Assembly (NCBI GenBank): GCA_000697665.1
Contig: KL197733.1
Location: forward strand, 294,333-358,332
Length of the DNA: 64,000 nucleotides
Direction: 5' to 3'
Origin: Jaapia argillacea MUCL 33604
Taxonomy: Eukaryota; Basidiomycota; Agaricomycetes; Jaapiales; Jaapiaceae
The translations under genes and the position numbers were made by a program. The notes beneath the pieces were generated by a model. That model ran no database searches and was not told the origin of the DNA. It saw only the letters and a list, made by a program, of their open reading frames with translations. Below are positions 48,517 through 59,896 of the stretch, in pieces (position 1 is the first letter of the stretch; every line of letters starts with the position of its first letter).

Positions 48517-49619
48517 ATCGGACCAGGCAATCCTCCGATAAGGCTGTCGAAGCACTGTCGGTTTGAGAGTGGAACTTCTGCTCAGTCACGTCAGGTACCA
48601 GGAAGTAAGTTGGGAGATACGACGATCATGGAGGAAAGTAGCACGAAGCACCTTCCCATATCTTGACACCAAAATTCTCAAGGGGCTGAGAATAGTCTGT
48701 GTTAAGGCGGGGGTGCCGTAAATCCCATCATTCCCGAAATGGGGGATCGACGGGGTTCAGCTTTCTGCAAGAGACGAACGCTTTCGTGACTGTGGTGAGA
48801 TTGGAAAGCTATGATACAGAAACGGGCTGAAGGTGGAGACTGTTTAATGTTAGTGAAAGGTTCAAAGAGCAGACCTTCCATCCGAAAAGAAAAGGAAAGG
48901 TACCACTCACCTGCGTGGAGTCCGGCAGCAAGGGACCCTTAGGGTTCAGTGGAGAAAGTTCAGGGATGAACTTATTGAATACAGCTTCCATCCCCTGAGG
49001 CTGGGTCACATAGCCCTTCGAGTACCAAGGAAGGAAAGAGAACATAGAAAGGAACGAAATCCCAGTGACCAAATACTCACCTGATACGAAATGAAAACGT
49101 TCGTTCGACACAATGAGACGAAAATAGCCGCAACCTGATTGTTGATAGTACTACCGCTTAGTAGCCTCGTGCGGAAAACTGGGAGTTAGAAGGATCTGCG
49201 TCCTGTCCAAAAATACGGCGACGAGTGCCAATAATAGCCCTCTCTGATCATGAGTCTCTGGAGGTCTTTGATTCCTCGAGTGTGCCTCCCATCCTCCGCT
49301 TCCGGTGATATCGGGAATCTCGCTTCGCCGAACATCGCTCGTCACGTCGTATTCAAAGGAACGGCCACAACAACGCCTCCAAACCTACGGGAGGATCGGA
49401 GTTTCGACAGTGTTTCAACAGACCAATCGCAAGAGCAATCACTCAACACTGGTGTGACTCGACTGTGACCGAGAGGAGGTATCGCGGGGTTTCACCTCAC
49501 TGTTCTCACGAACGTTTGACTTAGCGGTGGGCGTGGGGAGAGCCAATTCCGAAGGGTCATCTTGAGTGTGAAAACATTCCATTCAGCCTTGTGCTGAGAT
49601 CGAAACAGATTCCAACATC
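48517..49619. other. 1.1 kb with unresolved minus-strand frames
   Basis: This DNA lies between the DUF2235 start and the end of the ATRIP-like gene. Minus-strand frames at 49151-49345 (GLLLALVAVFLDRTQILL) and 48809-49111 look faintly like exons of a membrane protein, but I could not join them into a frame with good splice sites. They may be a gene remnant. Confidence 0.35.
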
Positions 49620-52600
49620 TCACTCAATCTCGTTAGCCTCTAGCATCCAAGCTTCCTTCTCTTCGTCGTTCATGTCATCCCCTTCATCGTCATTATTTGC
49701 GCACCAAATGGCGTCCATCTCAGGACCCTCAATGACAGATTCTAGAAGGTCGAGTGCCGGACCTTCGGGGATGTTGAGACTTTACTTTTTTCAACGAAGC
49801 CACGTAGATGCACTCACCGACAAGTCCCTCCAACTCCAACTTCAGTTCCTCATCGACCCATGCTGGGGGACGAGAATAACACAGCCTGCCAAAGGTAACG
49901 ACGAACATGTGTAAAACACCGTTGAACTGGCGTTGCGAAGCTTGATGCAGCTTAGTTTTAAGGATGTTGTCGGAATCGTTCACTAAATAGTGCAGGAGAA
50001 ACAAGGTCTGGTTGACCATCCGGACACAACTTGGAGAGGAGGTCAATATTAGTATGAACGGAGAGTCAGATAGGGGTGCATACGACGCAGTCAGCTCTGA
50101 CGATTTCTTGAGTTCGTCGTCGTCTTCCCACAGAGCGGTCGTCACGTTCGTCAAATAAACGACCAAAGCTGGAACGAGTGCTTGCGACTCCAAGAGTATG
50201 GGCGGGGCATCAATGTGGGCGGTGGACAAGGTGGCGAAAAAGATCAGTATGTCCCTTCTCATCATTTCCGCCTACACAGAAAAGGGAATTAAGATTCCAA
50301 GGTCAAATGAAGAGTGCTGCTGGCACTGACCTCCGGCCCTTGCCGGCTAGGGTTGACGAGAAATGTACACAAGCATTCGATATAAGGGACTTGAGGCGGC
50401 TTGAATTCCTTGGTTCCGAGAGGTTGCACGAGCGGACCTTCACCAGTGTCTGGTGGCGACAAGAGGGCACGAAAGAGACCGGACCCTGAATTTCATAGGT
50501 CAAGACTGCCCAACGCTACCAAGAGATCCAATACTATCACTTACGACTGGCCAGGAGCACCATGAATTGAATGCTAAGGCGCAGGAACCACACTGGGTGT
50601 TGGGAGTCGAGAAGAGTTTCCAGGATGTTAGCGCCCCAAGGGATGGAAGCTAACCTGGTCAACACACTTGATAAGTCATAGGCAAAAAGAAAGGAGCGGT
50701 AGTTGGTACCTGTCTTCGACTTCATCTGGGATATTCCAAGAAAGTGCCTCAAGCAGCTCAACAGTAGTCCGAGCTAAAGCAGCGAGGCCTTCACGCGACT
50801 CCTCTTGCAGATCCTTCGATGGCCGGAGATGATTGCGAATAATGTCGCATATAGTGCCGACGATAGAAGGATCTTCATCACACGCGAGCAACGCGCCTGA
50901 AAACGATGGTAACGATAGACACAACGCCGCCAATAAACTGAACAGCGCAGTCAGAGTTGAAACCTAGTTCACAACCGTGAATAAAAAATGATGAGTTCTC
51001 GTATTCGGTCGAACTCACCGAACTCGCCGCATTGAATACAAACGCCATTTTCACGAGACAACTTGCCACCTTGGATGCAAGCGCCGGCCAATCATCCGGG
51101 GAGAATGAGGATCCGAATATCTGAAGCAACGAGATGCATGCCAAAGAATAACTATGGACGATCTCGTTGGGGAGATCGTCGGGGAGTTGCGAAGCCAGCA
51201 ACAGTTGAAAGGTATGCGATCCCGAGGAAGTATAAGTATGACTGAAGACAATCCTATACAGCTGTAGGGGGTGTTAAGTAAGGGGGTGAGAGATGGTAGG
51301 AAACGCAGAATACCTCGGCATTCCAATCAATAGGTTCGATGACATCCAACTCCTCGATAATCTCATCTTCCAGCGCATCTGCGAACGGAGTTGCCTGGGC
51401 ATCAGGAAAGTCCACCCCATTATCATAAACGTCATCCATCTGAATGTCAACATCATTGTTGTTGAGATGATTCGTCCCGTTTCTTGTTGGACTGCTAGGA
51501 GGCGAGGGGATATGTTGAATACGACCCGCGCCCTGCGAAGCATAATCGAGTAACGAACTCCTCTCTCTCGTCTTGCCTTTACCCGCAGACGACGGTGGCT
51601 CTATTTCTACATTCCTCGTTCGGGTTGACCGAGTCCGCGTAGGTCGTTCAGGAGACGAAGGTTGGAACGAGTTATAGAAACCTGGTAGTTTTGAAGGTTT
51701 CTTATCGCTTCCGGGAGGGACTGGTGCTTTGCCTTTGCGATTCGCCTTGGGGGTCTCACGGGGAAACGTAACGATTCGAGAACGCGAAGGTGTTTGCTTC
51801 ACAGAGGGTATGACTGTCGAAGGGCCTGCCATGGCGTTAGGTTGGGTACGCGCAACGCTTTGAGAAGGCATGCGTAGAGGCGTAGGTGGGATCCCTTCTC
51901 TATTGGGAAGTTTCTTGCCCCAAGGAGGTTTTCGAACTGATGTTTCAACTTCATGTTGCTAAGAACCTAACTCAGTACGATCAGATCAACGAAACGCCAG
52001 CAAAGTAAAGGGTACCTTGAAGATAAACTGAGTCCGCAACCTTTCCATCTCTTCCTTTGCTTCCTTTTGGACTTGTACCTTCATAGCTTCAGCAGCCTCC
52101 TTGGCCGCCTTCAACTTGGCGATTTCGGCAGCATAGTTTTGGGCTGTCTGGCATTGATGTCAGGCTCCGGAATGCTAGGGGGTTGACCACGACATACCTT
52201 CTCCTGACCTTTCCGCAATATACTGACTTCTCCCTCCTTTGCGAACCTAGCGTCCTGTGCCTCCTTGGCAGCCTCTTGCGCCTCCAACGCAGCTTTCTTC
52301 AACTGATCATACGAGGGGTAAACAAGTTGTGAAAAAACAGACAGCAAATGAAACCGAACCTCTTCAACCTGCTGCCGCAGTAACGCAAGCTCAGTATTCG
52401 ATGCTTTGTTCGCCACCGATTCCTCAATATGATGGATGGTCGTTTGAGTCCGAGCAGGCGGGGGTCGGTGCTGTGACAGAGGCGGATGTCGAGGCGCTGG
52501 TGAAGGACGAGTGGGGGCATGTCGATTGATGGAACCAGCAACAGACACAGAACGAACCGGAGGAGCGTTGTTTGAAGTGGCACTAGCAAACGAAGACCGC

Positions 52601-52917
52601 CTCGAAGGAGGAACAACAACCCCAGCAACAGAATTATGTCGGGTGTTCACGAGCGTCTGCGAACCACGAAACCCATAAGTCCCATCATTCCGCACAGATA
52701 TCTCAGGCAAATCGTCAAGATCGCCAAAAGTCGTTCCGGAGGGTTGAGGTGAGTGTCGCCATCCCTGTTCTGTTTTCTGTCGTTTTGGAGGTGGAGGGAT
52801 TGAAGGGGGTCGGATACTCTGAGTGAGGTTGAATTTGCTTTCTTCCTGGTCTAGGACAGCTAGAGTGGTCTCGTCCAACTCTATCGCGTCGTCAAAGTAA
52901 TCATCAGAGTCGTCCAT
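49620..52917 (-). CDS. ATRIP/Rad26-like DNA-damage checkpoint protein
   Basis: The multi-exon gene starts MDDSDDYFDDAIELDETTLA, an acidic opening typical of fungal Rad26/UvsD/Lcd1 proteins. A coiled coil follows (VANKASNTELALLRQQVEE, KKAALEAQEAAKEAQDARFA, then KEEMERLRTQFIFKQHEVE). After it comes KPPWGKKLPNREGIPPTPLR and, around 51.7 kb, KLPGFYNSFQPSSPERPTRT. The C-terminal half, 49.6-51.2 kb, is helical and HEAT-like (QLPDDLPNEIVHSYSLACIS and RMVNQTLFLLHYLVNDSDN) and ends EAWMLEANEIE. ATRIP orthologues bind ATR/Mec1 kinase and bring it to RPA-coated single-stranded DNA. Sequence conservation in this family is poor, so the call rests on layout and short motifs. The start was chosen at the acidic motif, 20 codons into the open frame. 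Confidence 0.65.
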
Positions 52918-53530
52918 CGTTTTGGCAAGGGTATGGGTGTCGCGTGCATTCCGGGGTCCCAGGCGCGTTCCTTTCAAGTCGGTCTCGCGTCGCGCCTCCC
53001 GAGATCAAATGACATCAAAAAAAGTGTACAAAGAGAATTTGGCTACATACATTCAGTCGGACGTACATACTGTACAAAGTGTACTGGCTAATGATACCTA
53101 TGGATACGTTCGTGCGTTCGTGAGGGGGGTATAACAAGAAACGGGAACAAGTATGTAACATGTACATCAATCGACACACAATCGATCTGTCCAACATAAA
53201 AAATTGAAACAATGATGGTGGTAGGAATGGATGGATCAATTCGGAAGGGAAAGGTACGCGTATTGTAACAATGATAGTCCGAGGGGGTGGAAGTCGAGTA
53301 AAGTGGTGGTTGGTGGTTGCGCACCCATGAAGGAGGATAGTGATGTATGCGTGGTGTGTGCTTTGCTGTGTCGGTTTAACTATAAAGATAAATATATAAA
53401 CACAATTTAGAAGATAAATAGAATGGGGGGGCAAGATGGGAGGATGGACCAGCCACGGTTCGTTCCTAGTCGGCCAAGTCGAGGGTGACGAGATTGGGTT
53501 CCCAAATGGAGGCTCAAGCCGATAAGTTCC
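52918..53530. other. intergenic with GTAC/TACAT-rich stretch
   Basis: This 0.6-kb stretch holds the ATRIP-like promoter and the FAM72 3' flank. Around 53025-53170 it is rich in GTACA and TACAT words, which may be untranslated-region or pairing elements. No coding frame is supported. Confidence 0.45.
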
Positions 53531-55031
53531 TTAACGTCCAAAAACGACGGCTTTCCGACGGTGAGAAGGAGGAGGGGGAGCAAGTCTCGCCCTCGGATCC
53601 TCCCTGACACCAGGAATCTCTCCATTCCTCACAAGGTGATGCCAATAAACGACTTCTCCCTCCTTCAACGGCACCTCAATCTCCTCCACATCCATCGAAG
53701 GAACCGAGAACGTATCGACCGACACCAACGAAGGTATCGACTCGTCAGAAGACGACGAAGACGACAACGACGGCGACGAAGGCTCCGAAGCCCGATCCAA
53801 GCCCTCCTCCGGGGGCGGAGTCGGGATCTGCCCGCCCAACGACCCGACAATCGGGTTCGAATTCCTTGATCCTCGTCTCCCTGTCATCCCGTGATCCGCA
53901 GGCAACGTGCCAACAACAGGAACGATAACCGCTTGCAGACTCGGCACGTCTCTATTTTGCTGCTGCTGATCGTGCGCAGACGGGTGATAAGGATAAACAC
54001 CCGGCTCGTCTGGGATGTAATGCCGTTCGCTTCCTCGGATTTCAGAAGAGTGAAATACGAAACGATGGCCGTTCGTGGATCGGTTGGACGAAGAGGTCGA
54101 AGCCGTACAACGCATGCACTATCAGCAACGGTTTCAAGGAATTGCCGAATAAAACAAGAAGGTTAGTTACCAGTCGGTTACGAGGATCAGATACTCGTAA
54201 GGATGAAAGTACTCACGGGAATTACAATCATATAACCGACGGAGTTCCCGCATCCGTGACAATAGAGCGTTTGTGTCAAACACTCACACGTCCTTGGAGC
54301 AGCACTAGGAGGTTTTCGTTGGTGGGAACGTGAACCGAGGGTAGAACTATTCGAACTGGACGAAGCACCAGCTCGAATCGAGTCTATCTCGTCAGAATAA
54401 GCGGAACAATTGATGGGAAGTGCATCTGTCGAGTACAGGGCCACAGAGGGGCGAAGAAGCAGCACGGCCTGAAAGACAATAGAGACGGCTGTCTTGTGAC
54501 TATCGAGTGAAATGTAAACTGCGAGCTCACCTTCATGCCCCGGTTGGTGAGGAACTTCCCACAAGACTTACAATCCAAAATCCATACTTTCTGAGGGATC
54601 TGTGCGAGGGGTTGTGGTCGTATGACCGTCTGAATGATCTGACGAGAGTGATGAGGTGTGGGAGAGTTTGAATGCCATGAAAATTGAACCTGAGGGGGAT
54701 GTGGTGGGTAGTAGGCAAACATGCCCTGCTGAGATGGTGGGGAGTACGCGGTATTAGGAGAGGGGTAGAGGGGTTGTTGGTGATGGTGGTGGTGGTAGTG
54801 AGACTGCTGGCGTGTGAAGGCAGGGTGTGGGTGGTAAAGAGAGGAGTGTGGACCGTGAAACTGGTTCAGGTGATGATGATGGGAAACAAGATCGTAAAGA
54901 GCGTATTGATCGTTCATGATGTTCGTTTGTCTTCGCAGGAGGGGCGGCGGTGGACTTGGAGGAGCGAAGACGGGAGAGGATGGGGGAGAGATGAGAGATG
55001 GAACAGAGGGTGCAGCGACGACGCTGGGCAT
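53531..55031 (-). CDS. FAM72-domain protein
   Basis: Three exons (55031-54531, 54468-54217, 54118-53531) give 446 residues with all introns in phase 0. The FAM72 domain (PF14976) reads VWILDCKSCGKFLTNRGMK, AVLLLRPSVALYSTDALP, CECLTQTLYCHGCGNSVGYM and, across the last intron, PCMRCTAS followed by HRFVFHSSEI. The paired CxxC motifs could bind zinc. Animal FAM72A promotes turnover of the uracil glycosylase UNG2; whether fungi share this is unknown. The animal protein is about 149 residues. This one adds a 140-residue Pro/His-rich N-terminus (SHYHHHHHQQPLYPSP) and a Ser/Asp-rich C-terminal extension. It is divergent from the NOL12 gene across 300 bp. Confidence 0.85.
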
Positions 55032-55329
55032 GGCGGCGCTGTGAGAAACGACGAGGGAGGATGAACAAGAAGCGTAAGAACCTCGTAATAAAAGTAAAAA
55101 GCTCACAACAAGTACTCTGTTCTGTTTCTCGCAGCCCCCGCCGCATCCGCCGACCATTGACAAATAGTCCTTTCCGTTGGGCGTCTTCTGCCGCTTTTGG
55201 TTATACTTAGGATTTTCATGTCGTCGGTTATCACTTGATTGACCGCCATCAAAGTCTTTCCGCGGACTTTCCTTGTAGAACTTTGAACTTTCGTCTCGCT
55301 GTTTTTCGTCTTGTTGCACGCGCACTATA
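55032..55329. promoter_or_regulatory. bidirectional promoter, FAM72 and NOL12
   Basis: This 298-bp stretch lies between two divergent ATGs, so both genes must share it for transcription initiation. No specific element was recognised. Confidence 0.55.
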
Positions 55330-56190
55330 ATGGCTCCCTCAAATGTTTCACTGCTCACACAATCGCACAACATCGCAGCCGCCAAGAAGCGAGCAAAGAA
55401 ACAGCAGATAAAGGAGATCCTTTTCGACGATGACGCGAGGAGGTGCACATCCCTTTCCTCCTGAGCTCAGCGATGGCCAAGTCTGACACCACACAGAGAA
55501 TTCCTAACGGGATTCCACAAACGCAAACTACAAAAGAAGGAAGATGCCAAAAATAAAGCGATGGAGAGGGAGAAACAGGAGAGGTTGGAAACTAGGAGAG
55601 AAGTGCGTTCCGACCCGATCATCACCCTATTTCACATTTATCCGTTCGCTCATGCTCCTGTGATGGCGGTTCCTCACTGTGCATGTGTCTATTCCCGATG
55701 ATAGCACCGTCGCATGCTTGCCGAACGCGCAAAGCAAAACGCAACCGAGGTCGAGAGAGCTTATGGAGCAGATGTTGATGGTGATGAAGATGAGGAATGG
55801 ACAGGTGTGGGAGGAGGAGGGGATGATGGAGACGCGAGGGAATTGGAAGAAGAGTATTCCGACGAGGAGCAGATGGCTACGGTGACAGTCGTGGAGGATT
55901 TTGATCCGCAGACTCTTTTGCATGCCGAGCCCGTGGCACATTCCCCCCTCGACGACGAAGATGGCACGGAGGGCGAACCTAAACCCCAGACAAGGTCCAA
56001 AGCACCACCGCGGCCAAACGGTCGGATGACACAACCTACCAAGGCCAAGGCGAAACCCAAATCAATAAAATACCAGACTAAGGCTGGAAGGAACGCAGAT
56101 CGGGCAAAGCAAAGGGCGAGAAAGGTGGAAAAAGCTGAAAGGGCGGGTGGGAAGCAGGCTAGGTCGAAGAGGAGAGGAGGGAAGCGGTGA
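55330..56190 (+). CDS. RRP17: NOL12/Rrp17-family nucleolar protein
   Basis: Three exons (55330-55442, 55497-55602, 55705-56190) encode 234 residues. The start MAPSNVSLLTQSHNIAAAKK leads to KEILFDDDARREFLTGFHKR, the signature of the NOL12/Nop25/Rrp17 family, then a charged coiled coil (KKEDAKNKAMEREKQERLE). A Gly/Asp/Glu-rich acidic stretch follows. The basic tail (NADRAKQRARKVEKAERAGG) is a likely nucleolar localisation signal. The yeast protein is a 5'-3' exonuclease needed for pre-60S rRNA processing. Both introns keep phase, and length is near that of relatives. Confidence 0.88.
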
Positions 56191-57194
56191 TCTGTGACTA
56201 TCGGTTGTTGTCTTGGGACTTGATTTTGGCGTTGATGCACTGGTGCAGGGCTTGACTAGCACCTATCCCAAGCTCGGTTCTGGGATTATCTCCAGGTTTC
56301 ACGGACCCTGGAGGCCGCCGCGCTGAAGGCATGGATCTCATTCATATCCGGGTGGTACGCATCCTACGTCAATACGTGCAGGGGCGAAGCGATTTGAGGA
56401 TAAGGACTTTTGTCACCAAGCCTTCATGTGATTGTATGCGTCCACCACCATACTTCATCCATACTTCATCCATACTACTGCCTCCCTTGTTCTTGTTCCT
56501 GCAAAGTGCGATAACGATCGCGAAGCTTGTGTGATCGAGACGGAGGCAAACCTTGAGACTTCTCCCTCGAAGTCTCCGAGAAAAGACATCAAGTTTAGGT
56601 TGAGTTCTCGCCGTTGCCACCAACCATCCTCGGAGCTCCACGAATTTTCGAAAACTCGGTGCACGGGCTGCTGTTTCTCATCGCCGTCCATTTTCTCCGA
56701 TTCCACAAGGGCGACCAATGATAGCCACGTCGCAAGCTGCAAGGTGATTGGCCTGTCAAGTTGTTCGCTCCCAACTCGGTTTAGATTGCGGTCTTATGGC
56801 ATCTCCGACCACTCCACCAATCCCATCACGTCGTTTCCTTTCACTCTTGGCGCACAGTCAAACGATGGAACTAAGCTATGCAGGCGTCTGTCACTAAGAT
56901 CAGCCTCTTCCTTCTCTGGTTCATTCTCCTCGCAATTCCCGACCAAGGCTGAGCATCGTCGTCTTTAACGCGGCCGTAGTGGACGATCAATCAGTCTGCT
57001 GATCACCGAGGAACGTGGATCCAAGAGTAGTGATGGAGAACCTATATACCGGGGCTTCATCAGAGCCGAATAGTGTTCATCCCCTTCGCTGTCTTCCCAT
57101 CCTCCGTCCAACTATAAGAACGTCATTCACAGCCTTCCCCCGCCACACCCTTCTTTCCCTCTTCCCTCCCCCTTCCTCGAGACGACCTCTAGCC
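56191..57194. other. intergenic, about 1 kb
   Basis: This is the NOL12 3' flank and the DUF2235 copy 2 promoter. A short tandem repeat of TACTTCATCCA occurs near 56451-56475. Long frames at 56432-56968 on both strands have no domain and look accidental. Confidence 0.4.
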
Positions 57195-59477
57195 ATGTCC
57201 ACCCTTCCCAGTTCAGGATCCGCAAACGGTAGCACCTTCCTGAAGGGTCATTTCGCCGAGGACTCTGGTGTTGCATTCCTCGATGCGGACGTTGTCAAGA
57301 CCGCACCTTCTCCGATTTCGCCAGCTAGTACCCAATCAACTACCCAGACCAAGACTTCGCCTACGAGCCCAGCTTGGCAAGGACTTGACGCAAAGCGTCG
57401 ATGGATTCCAGACGATGCTCAGCATCCTACTAGGACACTTGTTTTGTGCTTTGATGGGACAGGTGATCAGTTTGACGAAACGGTACGTTGAAAATTTGGG
57501 TATATGCGCGTTGGCTGAGTAGATATTGGATCATTATAGAATTCCAATATCGTGCAACTTACTGCGATGCTGAGAAAGGATGATACTACGAAGCAGCTCG
57601 TTTATTACCAGGTACGTCCTTCGTTCTTATTCGGTTCCGAGGAGTGACCTCATTCTTTTAGACTGGTATTGGCACTTACGCAAGTCCTCTGGCTGCGACG
57701 CCGCTCCTCGCAGGGGCCTATGAAACCGCTGATCAGATGTTCGCATTCACGCTCGAAAGTCACATCAGAGGTAAATATCTTCTATTGGTTCAACTTGCCG
57801 CCTGAATTAATGGTAATGCCAGGTGGATACAAATTTTTGATGGATAATTGTGAGTAGATCATTGCTATATTCACTTCGGGTTCTGATTCGTCGCAGACAC
57901 CGACGGCGATAGTATCTGCATTTTTGGGTTTTCTCGTGGAGCATATACCGCTCGAGCATTGGCTGGGATGCTTCAAAAGGTAAGATAACACTCTTTTCGC
58001 GCATCATCGTGACTTGATGGTTTCGAATTTCTTAGGTGGGGCTCTTGTCGAAAGGCAATGCCGAGCAGATGCCCTTTGCTTTTGACATGTACAAACGCGA
58101 TGATGTGGAAGGTCTTAAACTGAGCATCATGTTCAAGCGTACATTCTCCATCGATGTCAAGATCGACTTTCTCGGTGTCTGGTCAGCACTTGGTCATTCC
58201 CTTCCTACAATCCTTTCTCACCCGACCGTGATCTAGGGATACCGTCGCATCTGTTGGATTGCGTACACCTCGACTGCCATTCGTCGGAACCAATAATGCT
58301 ATTCGCGTGTTCCGTCATGCACTCGCCCTCGATGAACATCGAACCAAGTTCATGCCGTCATTCTACAAGCAATCCACCATTATGGAAAAGCAACAACCTA
58401 CAGCTACTGGGACGAATACTATGCCGACTCTGAGGTCTACTTTTATGAGGGTTCCGGGGTTCAAGGGTGATGACCACGACGACGACGACGGTGACGCTGT
58501 TAATGCATATGAGAATGAGGTGAACCATGGTTCTGTGACCGATTACAAGGAGGTCTTCTTTGCTGGCGCTCATTGTGGTATGTTATATCTTGTCAATTAC
58601 TCGAGCAATTTAGTGACGGATCGGCGTTTCCAGACGTGGGTGGTGGATCCGTGGAGAATGGCACTCACAACAGTCTTGCTCGTATCCCACTCAGATGGAT
58701 GATTCGTGAATGTTTCCGATCCAAAACCGGGCTGATCTTCGACGCAGACATGTTACGCCTTCAAGTTGGTCTCGATATCGACACCATCGCTTCCACTCCT
58801 CCTCCCCGCGTACCACCCTCATCGACCGACCGAATCGAAGTTGTCGATCCCAAAATGAGGTCGACGTTCCTCGGCTCGGTCGCTGGTGCAGTCATCAATA
58901 CCATCACACTCCCATTCCAACTCGTCGCGAGTTTCTTCAAGCCGAAAGTCCAGTTGAAGAGCGATGGATTCGATGCCTCAAATCATGTGTGCGAGAATGA
59001 TTTGTTGACGGAGCAGCAGCAGGAATTGAAAGATGCGCTTTCACCAATTTATGATCAGTTGTATTTGGTTTGGTGGTGGTGGATCTTTGAGAAGTTCCCT
59101 ACTAGGCATGTGAAGCAGTTACCTGTGGTTGACCCTACGAAGCCTCCGAAGCGAGAAACGGTCATATTGTCAGTCCTCCTTCATTTATATCCGCTTTTTC
59201 GTGTTTTGGCTGATTTTACCTTTGAAATAGTGCCAATAACGGACAGGGACGAAAGATTTTCAAACATGTTGTGGAACGAGACGGTGGGAAGGGGTTGCAT
59301 GTTCATCGATCTGTGAGGACGAGGTTGGAAGCGTTGGACGCGCATGGGAGGTTGGGGACGTATGTGCCGCTGATTCGACCAAACTTTCCGGAGTATGTGG
59401 ATGCGAAGGATGATTCTCCGAGATTAACGTATGAGCAGTGGATGACGGATGAGAGGATTGTTTGGGTTGATGAGTAG
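57195..59477 (+). CDS. DUF2235 alpha/beta-hydrolase-like protein (copy 2)
   Basis: The first exon (57195-57482) starts MSTLPSSGSANGSTFLKGHF, a soluble Ser/Thr-rich leader. The DUF2235 domain follows with LVLCFDGTGDQFDET, MLRKDDTTKQLVYYQTGIGT, ADQMFAFTLESHIR, ICIFGFSRGAYTARALAGM, DVKIDFLGVW, HALALDEHRTKFMPSFYKQ, EVFFAGAHC and LARIPLRWMIRECFRSKTGL. It ends EQWMTDERIVWVDE. Most intron positions match copy 1 at 46285-48516, and the proteins are alike through the whole length apart from the N-terminus and an Asp-rich insert near 58480. The likely nucleophile is the serine in GFSRGA. The substrate is unknown. Confidence 0.85.
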
Positions 59478-59896
59478 GTGTGGAGATGTAGTTGTGATGC
59501 ATCATGCGCATGAGTCGGGCTCGTGCGTGTGATGGGTGGAGTGCTTTGGTGGGTATTTGTGTGGTGGACATTGCCTCGCTTGTAATCATCAGTTCTGACC
59601 CACAGCTGTATCAAACTGGTATGATTGTAAATGCAATTTTCAGCAAGGATACCGAGGAGACGTACTCAGTACTGCTGTCACTGCTGTGGTAAGGTTGCAT
59701 ATATAAGTTATATTTGGCGATGGTTAGTGGGCATAACTTTAAGTAAGTCAAATGTAAGTGCTTGTAGGAAAATGAAGGAAATAAGGAGAGAAAGGAAAAG
59801 TGATTTGGCTTCACCACCTCGCTAACCTCGATTCGCTTGGCTTCCGTCTGCCCAGCTGCTCTCGTTTTTTTGAAGCAGGGATTGGCCCCATTGAGA
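59478..59896. other. intergenic, 0.42 kb
   Basis: This DNA lies between the DUF2235 copy 2 stop and the F-box start in the same orientation. It should hold the F-box promoter. The F-box frame is open back to 59837 but has no ATG there. Confidence 0.45.

Noticed and set aside
53560-53869. Arg-rich plus-strand frame in the FAM72 gene
   Set aside because: It is antisense to the Ser/Asp-rich C-terminus of FAM72; arginine codons arise from the complement.
55761-56240. Minus-strand frame of 159 residues
   Set aside because: It is antisense to the acidic and basic tracts of the NOL12 gene, which has consistent exons and a family signature.
56432-56968. Plus-strand frame of 178 residues before DUF2235 copy 2
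   Set aside because: No domain, Ser/Arg-rich chance composition, and an equally open frame on the opposite strand.
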